Part shown: positions 1 to 8,496 of the stretch, one piece after another
How the letters are laid out: each line of letters opens with the position of its first letter
Position numbering within the stretch: position 1 is the first letter of the stretch
Origin: an uncultured Desulfurellaceae bacterium
GTDB lineage: Bacteria > Campylobacterota_A > Desulfurellia > Desulfurellales > Hippeaceae
Assembly: GCA_913056505.1 (NCBI GenBank)
Contig: CAJXLZ010000001.1
Span: forward strand, 1 to 26,283
DNA: 26,283 nt
Direction of reading: 5' to 3'
Made by a program: the position numbers and the translations under genes
Notes under the pieces: model-generated
What the model was told of the DNA's origin: nothing
Seen by the model: the letters and a program-made list of their open reading frames with translations, nothing else
Databases searched by the model: none

Positions 1-60
1 ACAAATGAAGAATTAATTGTTACCCCTATTCCTATAATTTTAACAAATAGCAAAGGATAA
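1..60 (+). CDS. C-terminal end of an upstream gene (partial)
   Basis: Frame 1 is open from the first base and ends at a TAA at 58-60, giving 19 residues ending in ILTNSKG. The length is too short to identify a family, and an open frame of this size could occur by chance. It is plausible as a gene tail because the next gene lies on the same strand within about 60-70 bp, as elsewhere in this window. The 5' part lies outside the window. Confidence 0.4.
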   Translation, partial: TNEELIVTPIPIILTNSKG

Positions 61-118
61 ACTATCAGCTTGCAGTTTGTGCAAAATAATATGGAAAAAC
101 ACCAGATATTTGCTTATA

Positions 119-1963
119 ATGTCTGTTATGTTTCGGATAATAAGATTACTTTTCGTGCTGTTTTTTATACCGCTTTCACTGTTTGCCGCAGATTTAAATA
201 GTGCGCTTTATGAAAACAAAGACTCGGTGAAGCTGTATGAACAGTTGCTTTCAAAAATAGACAGACAAAATAACAGCCCCAATGTTCAATTGGAAAAAAC
301 CCTTCTTTATAAATTGATCAACTTAACAAAATATCCTCCGAAGCCTGCATTTTCTGATTTAAGCAACAGAACAGTTGCTACGCAAAAGGAATATATGTCT
401 CTCTTCAAACAGCTTGTTAACTATTCAATTAAAAGCGTAACTATTCAAAATGAGATCAAGGACAAAAACGATAAACTGGATTTTCTAAAAAATACAGTAG
501 AGCAAAGTTCAGAAAACAACCCTGAGCTTTTATTGTATCAGTTGCAATATGCGTTTTATTATAAAACTCTTAAGAATTTGCAGGCGGAACTTGAATATTT
601 TAATACGAATTTTGAAAAATGGGAAAAATATCTCGCTCTCCAATTGAGCAGGGTTAAATTCAACACGACTGAAGCAAACAGTAAAATAAAAGACCTTAAA
701 TCAAGATATGAAAGTATAAAGCTTGATATAGAAAAACAAAAAATTGAGAAAGAGAGGTTGTTGCTTGTATCCTCCAAACAGGATAATCTAAACAGGGCGT
801 CACGCAACATACAAATATACGAAAGACAAAAAGATGAAATTATAGGTAATATTATAGACAACTACCTTATCCTATTTTTCAGTGCTCTAAAGCATAAGGA
901 TAAAAAGGCTTTTGAATATAAAAAAATGGTTAACAGATGGGAGCAGAATTTTTCAAGTGATAAAAAGATCGAATCGAGTAGTTTGGAAAATATTATGCAG
1001 TATATACTTCAAAATAGATTTGGTAGAGCAAAGGTATTTTTTAATGATACCAGGCATCATTTTATATATATTATGAATTACGCATGGAGTGTTCTTCATA
1101 AGCCCCTTTTTTCAATTAGCGGCAAGCCTGTAGATATTATTTCGTTGTTTATGGCCCTGTTGATATTTATTTTAGGGTTCTACATAGGCAAGCTTTACAA
1201 GAGATATATCGCAAAACTTAGCTATTATGTAAGCAATATTACACCGTCTTCACAAACCATCTTAAGCAATATGGGTTATTATGTCATTCTTCTGATAGGA
1301 TTTTTTACAGCTTTAAGGACAGTAGGCATCAACCTATCCTCTCTAACTATAATTGCGGGCGCACTGTCTGTAGGCATTGGTTTCGGGCTTCAAAATCTTG
1401 TTTCCAACTTTGTATCAGGGTTCATCATGATGTTCGAAAAGAGCATAAAAATAGGTGATTATATAGAGATTTCTGAAAATTTAAGAGGTAGGGTGAGCGA
1501 TATGCGCTTGCGTTCAACAACGATTACGACAAATGACAATATTGATATTATTGTGCCCAATCAGACATTCATACAGAATAATGTTATAAATTGGACACTT
1601 GCCGATAATATTCGAAGAATGCGTATACCATTTGGTGTGGCTTATGGAAGCAGCGTAGATAAGGTAAAACAGGCGGTGTTACAAGCATTAGAAAAATCTT
1701 CTATTCATTATGTTAGAAACCGCAAGGTTATGGAACCGCAAGTTGTTATGACAAATATGAATAGTAGCAGCGTTGATTTTGAGCTATATGTATGGGTAGA
1801 GGGAGAAAAAACATTAAAACCGAGAAGAACTACATCTGAATTTTTGATTCTTATCTATAACGCACTATATGAGAATAATATAGAAATACCATTTCCTCAA
1901 ATGGATCTACATATTAAGGACATAAAAGACACATTAAAAGTGACAGAGAAAAAAAATTTATAA
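119..1963 (+). CDS. MscS-family mechanosensitive channel with large N-terminal periplasmic domain
   Basis: This is predicted to be an inner-membrane mechanosensitive ion channel that releases solutes on hypo-osmotic shock. From the ATG at 119 (614 residues) there is a signal peptide (hydrophobic stretch ending in SLFA before ADLN). A long charged, Lys/Glu-rich region (about residues 35-320) follows and is probably coiled-coil and periplasmic. Transmembrane helices lie near 337-357 and 387-402. The MscS pore helix follows at about 406-441, with the Gly/Ala pattern GALSVGIGFGLQN and then FEKSIKIGDYIEI leading into the cytoplasmic beta domain. The size fits the MscK/MscM-like long subgroup better than the roughly 290-residue MscS. 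The frame stays open back to a TTG at 77, but that would put a polar extension before the signal peptide. No strong Shine-Dalgarno sequence is visible, so ATG 119 or ATG 128 remain alternatives. The family call is secure; the exact start is not. Confidence 0.9.
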   Translation: MSVMFRIIRLLFVLFFIPLSLFAADLNSALYENKDSVKLYEQLLSKIDRQNNSPNVQLEKTLLYKLINLTKYPPKPAFSDLSNRTVATQKEYMSLFKQLVNYSIKSVTIQNEIKDKNDKLDFLKNTVEQSSENNPELLLYQLQYAFYYKTLKNLQAELEYFNTNFEKWEKYLALQLSRVKFNTTEANSKIKDLKSRYESIKLDIEKQKIEKERLLLVSSKQDNLNRASRNIQIYERQKDEIIGNIIDNYLILFFSALKHKDKKAFEYKKMVNRWEQNFSSDKKIESSSLENIMQYILQNRFGRAKVFFNDTRHHFIYIMNYAWSVLHKPLFSISGKPVDIISLFMALLIFILGFYIGKLYKRYIAKLSYYVSNITPSSQTILSNMGYYVILLIGFFTALRTVGINLSSLTIIAGALSVGIGFGLQNLVSNFVSGFIMMFEKSIKIGDYIEISENLRGRVSDMRLRSTTITTNDNIDIIVPNQTFIQNNVINWTLADNIRRMRIPFGVAYGSSVDKVKQAVLQALEKSSIHYVRNRKVMEPQVVMTNMNSSSVDFELYVWVEGEKTLKPRRTTSEFLILIYNALYENNIEIPFPQMDLHIKDIKDTLKVTEKKNL

Positions 1964-2031
1964 TATTCGTTGTTGAGCCGAAATAGAAAAACCGGTGTGA
2001 CGAGTTTCTTTAAAAGTAGAGAGGTATTTTT

Positions 2032-3375
2032 ATGAGAGTCGCCATTGTAGGTGCCGGCAGTGCCGGTATGTTTGCTGCTTATAAACTGATAGATGCTGAC
2101 AATATAACGGTAGATATTTTTGAAATGGGCAAAGATATTGATCATAGAGACAGGAAACACATAATGAGCGGATTCGGCGGTGCGGGTGCTTATTCGGATG
2201 GGAAATTGGCGCTCACTACGAGTTTTGGCGGATGGCTAACGGACTTTGTATCGGAAGATAGACTTAAGGTGTTAATAGACGAAGCAGATACAATATGGAA
2301 AAATTTAAGCGGCGTAACCTCAATAGAGACAAAGAATGATTATGAAAGGATAAAAGAGTTAGAATACAGGTGCAGTATGCATAGATTGAGGCTCTTTGCT
2401 GCAAAGTTCAGGCATTTGGGTACGGATAATGCTTTTTCAGCAATAAAAAATATGTACGATAAACTTATGCAGTCAAGCAATATCAATATATTCTGCGAAA
2501 AATACATTGAAGATTTAATTGTAGAAAACGGAAATCTTTTGGGGATTGTTACAGGGGATAAGGAAAAGCTATATTATGACAAAGTTATTTTGGCAGTAGG
2601 TAGAATAGGCAATGACTGGATGCAGAATATAGCTGCAAAATATGACATAGAGTTCGATATCAACCCTGTTGATATAGGCGTGAGGGTTGAAACGAACAGA
2701 GCCATAACCGATTATTTTACAAACTATCTATATGAATTTAAGATTTTGTATCTGACATCGGAATTTGAAGATAAAGTTAGAACATTTTGTGTAAACCCCG
2801 GTGGATTTGTTGCAATGGAAGAGAATGAAAATAATCTTTTTACCGTTAACGGGCACAGCTTTAGAAATAAAAAAAGTGAAAATACAAATTTTGCCCTGCT
2901 TGTATCGACTAAATTCACAGAGCCGTTTAAAGAACCTGTGCACTACGGCCAATATATAGCACATCTTGCAAATATGCTGAGTGGTGGATCTGTTATGGTG
3001 CAGAGGTTTGGCGATTTTACCAGAGGGAGAAGGTCAACGTTTAAGAGAATAGAAAAAAATTTTGTCCGCCCGACTTTAAAATCTGCAATGCCAGGAGATC
3101 TTTCTTTTGTTCTACCATACAGATATTTGGTAGATATTAAAGATACTATTTATCAATTAGACAAGGTTATGCCGGGTATTGCAAATCCGGATACACTTAT
3201 TTACGGTGTAGAGGTAAAATTTTACTCACTGAGAATTAAGGTAGATAATAAAATGAGATCTATCAGTCTGAATAACTTGTACTGCATAGGAGACGGAGCA
3301 GGTATAACAAGAAGCATTATTCAGGCGTCAGTATCCGGAATCATAGCGGCGGAGGACATTCGTATTTCCGCTTGA
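2032..3375 (+). CDS. FAD-dependent dehydrogenase, COG2509-like
   Basis: This is a flavoprotein of the uncharacterised NAD(FAD)-utilising dehydrogenase group, and its substrate is unknown. The 447 residues open with a Rossmann dinucleotide fold: GAGSAG at 7-12 and an acidic residue (Glu31) at the end of the second strand, which normally binds the ribose of FAD. A second conserved block, SGFGGAGAYSDGK, follows at about 46-58. Near the C-terminus (about 420-433) the sequence GDGAGITRSIIQAS matches the second FAD contact typical of this group. No signal peptide or membrane helix is seen, so it should be cytosolic. A GAGAGG-type ribosome site (2018-2024) precedes the ATG. It sits 68 bp after the channel gene and 58 bp before a nitroreductase, so a flavoenzyme pair is possible. 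The physiological reaction cannot be deduced from sequence. Confidence 0.85.
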   Translation: MRVAIVGAGSAGMFAAYKLIDADNITVDIFEMGKDIDHRDRKHIMSGFGGAGAYSDGKLALTTSFGGWLTDFVSEDRLKVLIDEADTIWKNLSGVTSIETKNDYERIKELEYRCSMHRLRLFAAKFRHLGTDNAFSAIKNMYDKLMQSSNINIFCEKYIEDLIVENGNLLGIVTGDKEKLYYDKVILAVGRIGNDWMQNIAAKYDIEFDINPVDIGVRVETNRAITDYFTNYLYEFKILYLTSEFEDKVRTFCVNPGGFVAMEENENNLFTVNGHSFRNKKSENTNFALLVSTKFTEPFKEPVHYGQYIAHLANMLSGGSVMVQRFGDFTRGRRSTFKRIEKNFVRPTLKSAMPGDLSFVLPYRYLVDIKDTIYQLDKVMPGIANPDTLIYGVEVKFYSLRIKVDNKMRSISLNNLYCIGDGAGITRSIIQASVSGIIAAEDIRISA

Positions 3376-3400
3376 CAAAATATGATTAAACAGTTAGCTT
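3372..3400 (+). promoter_or_regulatory. Candidate sigma70-type promoter before the nitroreductase
   Basis: A perfect TTGACA (3372-3377) is followed after 17 bp by TAGCTT (3395-3400). The -35 overlaps the stop codon of the dehydrogenase gene. The -10 matches the consensus at only three of six positions, so the call is tentative. Confidence 0.35.
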
Positions 3401-3433
3401 AATTGGTACCCTATTAAAAATTGGAGGAAAAGT

Positions 3434-4102
3434 ATGGATGTGAAAGATGCTATCAAAAGCAGATTTTCTGTGAGAAAATATTTGAATAAACCTGTAGAAA
3501 AAAAGTTAATCTATAAAATATTGGATATTGCCCGTTTTTCACCTTCCGGGCACAATATGCAGCCTTGGGAAGTAGCTATCGTAACAGGTAAAACAAAAGA
3601 CGAACTCTCTAAGAGGCTAATGGATGACTTTAACAGCAGAAAGGCGCGAAACTATGATTATAACTATGCCATCAGAAATATTCCTGCTTTTATTAATGAC
3701 CGCAGGAAGGCTTGCAACGCGAAAATATTTAAGCATAAGCATATAGATCCTATAGCCGACAAAGAGGCTTTGCATGAACACATAATGGAAAACTTCAAAT
3801 TTTTTGGCGCTCCTGTAGAACTATTTTTTTTAAGGGAAAAACATTTAGGTGAGGGCACATTAATTGATATAGGCATATTTGCGCAAAGTGTTATGCTGGC
3901 GGCATGGGAATTAGGCCTTGGAAGCTGCCCCCAAGCTTCTATTGCAGCATATCCTGATACCATCAGGAATACACTTAAGCTGCCGGATAATAAGATTGTG
4001 CTTTTTGGCATTGCTTTGGGCTATCCTGATTTAGAAAATTATATCAATAAACTAAGGATGGATAGAGATGCCGTAGATGCCTTTAGCACATTTTACGATT
4101 AG
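3434..4102 (+). CDS. Nitroreductase-family FMN flavoprotein
   Basis: This is a 222-residue member of the NfsB/FRase I-like nitroreductase superfamily, soluble FMN enzymes that usually act as homodimers and transfer electrons from NAD(P)H. The N-terminus carries the FMN-phosphate motif SRFSVRKY (residues 9-16), and a second FMN-contact block SPSGHNMQPWE lies at 36-46. A Gly-rich helix (LGLGSCPQAS) and a late ALGYPD motif are standard for the family. The segment at about 60-110 is rich in basic residues and longer than in minimal members. A strong GGAGGA ribosome site (3423-3428) precedes the ATG. The substrate cannot be assigned: members reduce nitroaromatics, quinones or enones, or act in cofactor biosynthesis. 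Adjacency to a FAD dehydrogenase suggests redox chemistry but proves nothing. Confidence 0.9.
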   Translation: MDVKDAIKSRFSVRKYLNKPVEKKLIYKILDIARFSPSGHNMQPWEVAIVTGKTKDELSKRLMDDFNSRKARNYDYNYAIRNIPAFINDRRKACNAKIFKHKHIDPIADKEALHEHIMENFKFFGAPVELFFLREKHLGEGTLIDIGIFAQSVMLAAWELGLGSCPQASIAAYPDTIRNTLKLPDNKIVLFGIALGYPDLENYINKLRMDRDAVDAFSTFYD

Positions 4103-4280
4103 ACTACTCACCTTATATTCTCTGTGGCTTTAATTGCATATTAATGATAACGGTTAATAAACTAAGATAAATCCGTTCTCAGCACTTTTATCGATGCGTA
4201 AGAATAGATGGATTATTTGAATTAAGCTTTTACGAAATGGTGCTTTATATATAGCAAAACAGATGTGAAACTTGTATGTT

Positions 4281-4322
4281 TTGTATAAAAATGTTGACGT
4301 ATAATATAAGTTATGCTAATTT
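4281..4322 (+). promoter_or_regulatory. Candidate promoter region ahead of the yggU-ndk-rpmF-fab operon
   Basis: The 246-bp gap 4103-4348 has no credible gene but contains promoter-like elements close to the first gene. TTGTAT (4281-4286) lies 18 bp before TATAAG (4305-4310). TTGACG (4294-4299) lies 17 bp before TAATTT (4317-4322). A perfect TATAAT is at 4300-4305. Which pair is used cannot be decided by eye. Nothing else in the gap was recognised. Confidence 0.45.
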
Positions 4323-4348
4323 CTTTTGTCTTTTTAAGGAGTGCGTTT

Positions 4349-4609
4349 TTGATTATTGAGGTTAAATTAAAGCCTAATGCAAAGAACAATGAAATCTTAG
4401 GTTTTAAAGATGGTATTTTGCAAGTCAGGGTTAAAGATGCTCCTATTGAAGGCAGAGCGAATAAAGCATTAGTGCAACTACTTGCAAAAAGGCTTAAAAT
4501 TGCTAAAAGTTGCATAAAAATTAAGAGCGGAGAAACATCTAAGATAAAAAGATTGATTGTTGAATGCATCGAAGAGAATAAAGTTTTTAAGCAATTGAAT
4601 GGGGGTTAA
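4349..4609 (+). CDS. DUF167/YggU-family small protein
   Basis: This is a small conserved protein of the YggU/DUF167 family, whose molecular role is unknown. With a TTG start at 4349 it is 86 residues and begins IIEVKLKPNAKNNEI, which matches where family members normally start. The later block of Gly-Arg-Ala-Asn-Lys-Ala followed by the AKRL...I.SGETSK.K region is the family signature. The frame is open back to an ATG at 4313, but an AAGGAG ribosome site at 4336-4341 lies 7 bp before the TTG and would fall inside a longer product. The hydrophobic leader read from 4313 (SFVFLRSAF) is therefore probably untranslated. It appears to be the first gene of the long rightward operon, with the FmdB gene 4 bp downstream. 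Confidence 0.85.
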   Translation: MIIEVKLKPNAKNNEILGFKDGILQVRVKDAPIEGRANKALVQLLAKRLKIAKSCIKIKSGETSKIKRLIVECIEENKVFKQLNGG

Positions 4610-4613
4610 CTGA

Positions 4614-4901
4614 ATGCCTATATACGAGTATGAATGTTCATACTGTTCTCACAAATTCCAACAGTTGCAGCGTGTTGGTGATAAAACGCCTGAGGTATGT
4701 CCTAATTGCGGAAAGAAGGGCGGCGTGCACAAGCTTATATCTCATACTTCGTTTGTTTTGAAGGGCTCGGGGTGGTATGTTACAGATTATAAAAACAGCA
4801 AGAACAGCGCATCAAGCAGTGAGAAAAATAAAACGAATACGGCATCTAAAAAGAACAACAGTATTCAAACTAAATCAAAGGCAGCGGGAGGCAGTAAATG
4901 A
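4614..4901 (+). CDS. FmdB-type zinc-ribbon protein
   Basis: This is a 95-residue protein with the putative regulatory FmdB/CxxC zinc-ribbon domain. It starts MPIYEY and carries two CxxC pairs, Cys8/Cys11 and Cys29/Cys32, followed by the conserved aromatic GSGWY block at about 51-55. Residues 61-95 form a low-complexity Ser/Lys/Asn tail that is probably disordered; such tails are common in the family. The function of the family is not established; a link to gene regulation was proposed for the founding formamidase-operon member. A purine-rich GGGGG stretch (about 4600-4604) serves as ribosome site. Its TGA overlaps the ndk ATG by 4 bp, which predicts translational coupling. Confidence 0.88.
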   Translation: MPIYEYECSYCSHKFQQLQRVGDKTPEVCPNCGKKGGVHKLISHTSFVLKGSGWYVTDYKNSKNSASSSEKNKTNTASKKNNSIQTKSKAAGGSK

Positions 4902-5314
4902 TTGAAAGAACACTATCTTTAATAAAGCCAGATTGCGTTAGTGCAAAAAATGCAGGAAAGGTTATAGACATACTTGAGAAGAATGGCTTTTTAATAGTAG
5001 GTATGAAGAAAATAAAACTGAGTAAAGAGGCAGCAGAAGGATTTTATGCCGTGCATAAGGACAGACCATTTTTTAAATCATTGACAGATTTTATGTCAGA
5101 AGGTCCTATTGTAGCGATGGTTCTTGAGAAGGAAAACGCCATAACGGATTACAGAGCATTAATGGGTGAAACAGATTCAACAAAAGCAAAGGAAGGAACC
5201 TTGCGTGCGCAATTTGGCACAGACATTGAGCGTAACGCTGTGCATGGTTCAGATAGTCCTGATACGGCAAAGTTTGAGATAGGTTATTTTTTTAGTGAAT
5301 TGGAATTAGTTTAA
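4898..5314 (+). CDS. ndk: Nucleoside diphosphate kinase
   Basis: It transfers the terminal phosphate of a nucleoside triphosphate, usually ATP, to other nucleoside diphosphates, balancing NTP and dNTP pools in the cytosol. The 138 residues match the usual bacterial length. The N-terminus ERTLSLIKPD and the active-site block NAVHGSDS (113-120), with phospho-accepting His116, are diagnostic. The C-terminal EIGYFF segment is also typical. The gene starts inside the FmdB stop codon (ATGA) and is followed after 25 bp by rpmF. Confidence 0.97.
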   Translation: MIERTLSLIKPDCVSAKNAGKVIDILEKNGFLIVGMKKIKLSKEAAEGFYAVHKDRPFFKSLTDFMSEGPIVAMVLEKENAITDYRALMGETDSTKAKEGTLRAQFGTDIERNAVHGSDSPDTAKFEIGYFFSELELV

Positions 5315-5339
5315 ATATAAATATTAAAAGGAGTTTAAG

Positions 5340-5519
5340 ATGGCATTACCTAAAAGAAAATCTTCACATTCAAGGGCAGCAAAAAGGGCTACTCACAAAA
5401 AGGCAAGTGGATTCGGTTTATCTAAGTGCCCCAATTGCGGTGAGCCTAAACTGCCACATAGAATTTGTCCAACATGTGGATACTATAAAGATAGAGAGGT
5501 TATTAAGATAGAGGAATAA
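5340..5519 (+). CDS. rpmF: Large ribosomal subunit protein bL32
   Basis: This is a structural protein of the 50S subunit. The 59-residue product starts MALPKRKSSHSRAAKR, which is diagnostic for bL32. It has a zinc ribbon formed by two CxxC pairs, Cys30/Cys33 and Cys43/Cys46, so it is the zinc-binding form. An AAGGAG site (5328-5333) lies 6 bp before the ATG. The gene is followed by plsX after 6 bp; the rpmF-plsX-fab order is widespread in bacteria and links ribosome production with membrane lipid synthesis. Confidence 0.96.
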   Translation: MALPKRKSSHSRAAKRATHKKASGFGLSKCPNCGEPKLPHRICPTCGYYKDREVIKIEE

Positions 5520-5525
5520 GATAAT

Positions 5526-6560
5526 ATGAGCAGCAGCCGTGTGGCAGTCGATGTATATGGGGGCGATTATGCGCCTACAGAAATAATTAAAGGTGCTATG
5601 AGTGCTGTATCATCAAATGACAAACTTAATATTGTGCTTATTGGGAATGAGTACAAAATATTAAAGGAGCTGTCTAAATTTGATTATGATGCAAGCAGAG
5701 TAAGCATAATAAATGCTACAGAAGCTGTGGGTATGTCCGATAAGCCTACAATTGCCCTGAGAAAAAAGAATTCTTCTATGATGGTAGGTGCTAAATTGGT
5801 AAAAAACAGTGAAGCGGATGCCTTTATTACCGCCGGTAACTCAGGGGCTGCGATGGTAATATCTATGTTTATATTGGGCAAAATCAAAGGCATAGGCAGA
5901 CCTGCTATTGCAACCATTCTGCCAACATTAAAGGGATATGTATTGCTAATAGATGCCGGTGCAAATGTTGACTGCAAGGTTGTAAATTTGGTGGAATTTG
6001 CGCTTATGGGCAGTGTTTATGCCAAATATATAATGAACATAGATAAACCAAAGGTGGGTTTGTTAAGCAATGGTGAAGAGCCTGGCAAGGGCAATCATCT
6101 CACTTTAAAAACATATGATGTTTTATCATTAAGCAAATTAAATTTTATAGGAAATATTGAGGGTAACAGTATATATAAAGGCAAAGCGGATGTTGTCATT
6201 TGTGATGGTTTTGTAGGTAACATTGTGTTGAAAACAAGTGAATCCATACCAGGCATAATAAGTGAATTTTTAAAAATTGAAATTAAAAAAAGCATTTGGT
6301 ATAAGATAGGCTTTTTGCTTGCTAAGCCTGCATTTAGATTATTAAAGAGAAAAATAGATTATGCTGAAATCGGCGGAGCACCGCTTTTGGGTATAAATGG
6401 CGCTTGCATAATAAGCCACGGTAGAAGCAAGGCAAAGGCTATTAAGAATGCAATTTTAAAAGCGTCTAAATTTTCGGAACTAAAAATTAATGATAAAATA
6501 CAATTGGCTGTTGAGCATTGCAGAGTGCTTGCAAATTTAAGAAAGGTGGAGAATGTATGA
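5526..6560 (+). CDS. plsX: Phosphate acyltransferase PlsX
   Basis: It converts acyl-ACP and inorganic phosphate to acyl-phosphate, the donor used by PlsY to acylate glycerol-3-phosphate, which is the first step of phospholipid assembly. It acts as a peripheral protein at the inner face of the cytoplasmic membrane. The 344 residues match the family length. The N-terminal DVYGGDYAP is the family's D-x-x-GGD-x-x-P motif. The internal blocks TAGNSGA and DAGANVDC and the late EIGGAPLLGI segment are also characteristic. plsY is not in this window. The ATG lies 6 bp after rpmF, with GAGGA at the end of rpmF serving as ribosome site. The stop overlaps the fabH start by 4 bp. Confidence 0.96.
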   Translation: MSSSRVAVDVYGGDYAPTEIIKGAMSAVSSNDKLNIVLIGNEYKILKELSKFDYDASRVSIINATEAVGMSDKPTIALRKKNSSMMVGAKLVKNSEADAFITAGNSGAAMVISMFILGKIKGIGRPAIATILPTLKGYVLLIDAGANVDCKVVNLVEFALMGSVYAKYIMNIDKPKVGLLSNGEEPGKGNHLTLKTYDVLSLSKLNFIGNIEGNSIYKGKADVVICDGFVGNIVLKTSESIPGIISEFLKIEIKKSIWYKIGFLLAKPAFRLLKRKIDYAEIGGAPLLGINGACIISHGRSKAKAIKNAILKASKFSELKINDKIQLAVEHCRVLANLRKVENV

Positions 6561-7534
6561 ATGCTAAGATAATATCTACGGGTTCTTACCTACCGGAAAA
6601 GATTTTAACCAATAGTGATCTGGAAAAGATGGTAGATACTAATAACGAATGGATAGTGCAGAGAACAGGTATAAAGGTCAGGCATATTGCCGATGGCGAA
6701 TCTACATCTGATTTAGCTTATAAAGCGGCGTTGGATGCAATAAATAAAATACATTTGGATCCTCTTGACATTGATTTAATAATATTAGCAACAGTCACAC
6801 CGGATATGCCTCTGCCCGCAACAGCACTTTTTGTTCAGGAAAAATTAGGCGCGAAAAATGCTTTTTGTTTTGATATTAATGCTGCCTGCAGTGGGTTTAT
6901 GTATAGTTTGAGCATCGCTAATGCATACATAAAATCCGGTACGGTGAAAAAGGCTTTGATTATAGGCGCAGAAGAATTAAGCAAAATTACCGATTGGACG
7001 GACAGGTCTACATGTGTTATATTTGGAGACGGCGCTGCATGCGTTGTTTTAGAGGCGACGGATGATGAAAACAGGGGCATATTGGATATAAGGCTTAAAT
7101 CCGATGGAGCATATACAAACTTAATGAGAGTTCCTGCCCCGGGCTCTATTAAACAATGTTCCGAAGAGGTTATAAAAAACCGCGAAATATATATAAAAAT
7201 GCTGGGTAATGAAACATTTAAAATGTCTGTGAGACATATAGCAAGTATAAGTGAAGAATCCTTAGAGAGTGTAGGTTTAAATTTTAGTGATGTTGACTGT
7301 ATGGTTTGTCATCAAGCTAATAAGAGGATCATAGATGCGGTTGTCAGGAGAATTAAGATTCCTGCAGAAAACGCTGTTATTACCGTAGATCGCCATGGCA
7401 ATACGGCTGCGGCATCGATTCCGCTTGCTTTGGATTGGGCTAATAAAAATGGAAAAATTAAAGAAGATGATATATTATTGCTAAACAGTTTTGGTGCCAG
7501 TTTAACCTGGGCCGCTAGCGTTATTAGATGGTAG
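6557..7534 (+). CDS. fabH: 3-oxoacyl-ACP synthase III (KAS III)
   Basis: It starts fatty-acid synthesis by condensing an acyl-CoA primer, usually acetyl-CoA, with malonyl-ACP. From the ATG at 6557 the product is 325 residues, normal for FabH. The Cys-His-Asn triad is visible: Cys111 in AACSGF, His252 in CHQANKRI and Asn282 in GNTAAASIP. The QANKRI segment is the ACP-docking region. The frame is open upstream to 6518, but that extension overlaps plsX and does not resemble FabH, while an AAGGTGGAG ribosome site (6543-6551) fits the 6557 ATG. The start overlaps the plsX TGA (ATGA), predicting translational coupling. fabK follows after 8 bp. Confidence 0.96.
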   Translation: MNAKIISTGSYLPEKILTNSDLEKMVDTNNEWIVQRTGIKVRHIADGESTSDLAYKAALDAINKIHLDPLDIDLIILATVTPDMPLPATALFVQEKLGAKNAFCFDINAACSGFMYSLSIANAYIKSGTVKKALIIGAEELSKITDWTDRSTCVIFGDGAACVVLEATDDENRGILDIRLKSDGAYTNLMRVPAPGSIKQCSEEVIKNREIYIKMLGNETFKMSVRHIASISEESLESVGLNFSDVDCMVCHQANKRIIDAVVRRIKIPAENAVITVDRHGNTAAASIPLALDWANKNGKIKEDDILLLNSFGASLTWAASVIRW

Positions 7535-7542
7535 GAGAAGTT

Positions 7543-8496
7543 ATGCTGAAAACGAAGATTTGTGATCTGCTGAATATAAAATATCCCATAATTCAAGGTG
7601 GTATGGCGTGGGTGGCAGATGCCCAGCTTGCATCCAGTGTATCCGAAGCGGGTGCTTTGGGTATTATAGCTGCGGGTAACGCACCTGCAGAAGTTGTAGA
7701 GAACGAGATTCTAAAGGCAAAAAGTATGACCGACAAACCGTTCGGCGTAAATGTAATGCTTTTGTCCCCTTTTGTGGATAAAGTGGTTGATGTTGTAGTA
7801 AAACATAAGATACCTGTCATCACGACAGGGGCCGGAAATCCCGGCAAATATATGGATAAATTCAAATCTGTAGATGCAAAAGTGATACCTGTCGTACCGT
7901 CTGTTGCACTGGCAAAACGTATGGAACATATTGGAGCAGATGTTGTTATTGCAGAGGGTATGGAATCTGGCGGACATGTAGGTGAGTTAACAACCATGTC
8001 TATGGTACCACAGATTGTTGATGCTGTTACGATTCCAGTGGTTGCAGCTGGCGGTATTGCAGATGGAAGGGGATTTGTGGCTGCTTTAAGTTTGGGCGCA
8101 CAGGGCGTTCAGATGGGCACACGTTTTGTGGCTTCAACAGAGTGTACCGCCGCAGAGATTTATAAAGAATATATTAAAAGAGCAAAAGATAGAGACACAA
8201 TTGTGACAGGTAGAACCACGGGGCATCCCGTAAGAGTCTTAAAGAATAAGTTCACAAGAGAATTGATTAAAATGGAAGAGATGGGTGCTACAAAAGAAGA
8301 GATTGAAAAATTTGGAGAAGGTAGACTAAGACTTGCGGTTAAAGAGGGCGATATGCTTATGGGCAGTGTAATGGCAGGTCAAATTGCAGGATTAATACAT
8401 GATATAAAACCTGTTAAAGATATAATGTCGGATATAATGAATGAAGCAGAGAGTACTTTGAGAAATATGTGTATGCAGATAGGTGAGTTTAAGTGA
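7543..8496 (+). CDS. fabK: Enoyl-ACP reductase II, FabK type (FMN)
   Basis: It catalyses the last step of each elongation round, NAD(P)H-dependent reduction of trans-2-enoyl-ACP. Unlike FabI, it is an FMN-containing TIM-barrel enzyme related to nitronate monooxygenase. The 317-residue product has the IIQGGMAW block near residues 17-23, a phosphate-binding region (VAAGGIADGRG, QMGTRF), and ESGGHVGE with the expected catalytic His145. A nitronate monooxygenase is the main alternative from fold alone, but position between fabH and fabD and the GGHVGE motif favour FabK. The start at 7543 is preferred over an ATG at 7528 because AGGAG (7533-7537) lies 5 bp upstream. The stop overlaps fabD (GTGA). 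Confidence 0.93.
   Translation: MLKTKICDLLNIKYPIIQGGMAWVADAQLASSVSEAGALGIIAAGNAPAEVVENEILKAKSMTDKPFGVNVMLLSPFVDKVVDVVVKHKIPVITTGAGNPGKYMDKFKSVDAKVIPVVPSVALAKRMEHIGADVVIAEGMESGGHVGELTTMSMVPQIVDAVTIPVVAAGGIADGRGFVAALSLGAQGVQMGTRFVASTECTAAEIYKEYIKRAKDRDTIVTGRTTGHPVRVLKNKFTRELIKMEEMGATKEEIEKFGEGRLRLAVKEGDMLMGSVMAGQIAGLIHDIKPVKDIMSDIMNEAESTLRNMCMQIGEFK

Noticed and set aside
4149..4178. AACGG...CCGTT inverted repeat after the nitroreductase gene
   Set aside because: The 5-bp stem has a very large loop and no T-run, so it is not a convincing terminator.
4222..4569. 115-codon minus-strand open frame opposite yggU
   Set aside because: It is a shadow of yggU, which has family motifs and a ribosome site; the antisense product shows none.
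7593..7997. 134-codon minus-strand open frame inside fabK
   Set aside because: It lies wholly antisense to a well-supported gene with no recognisable domain.
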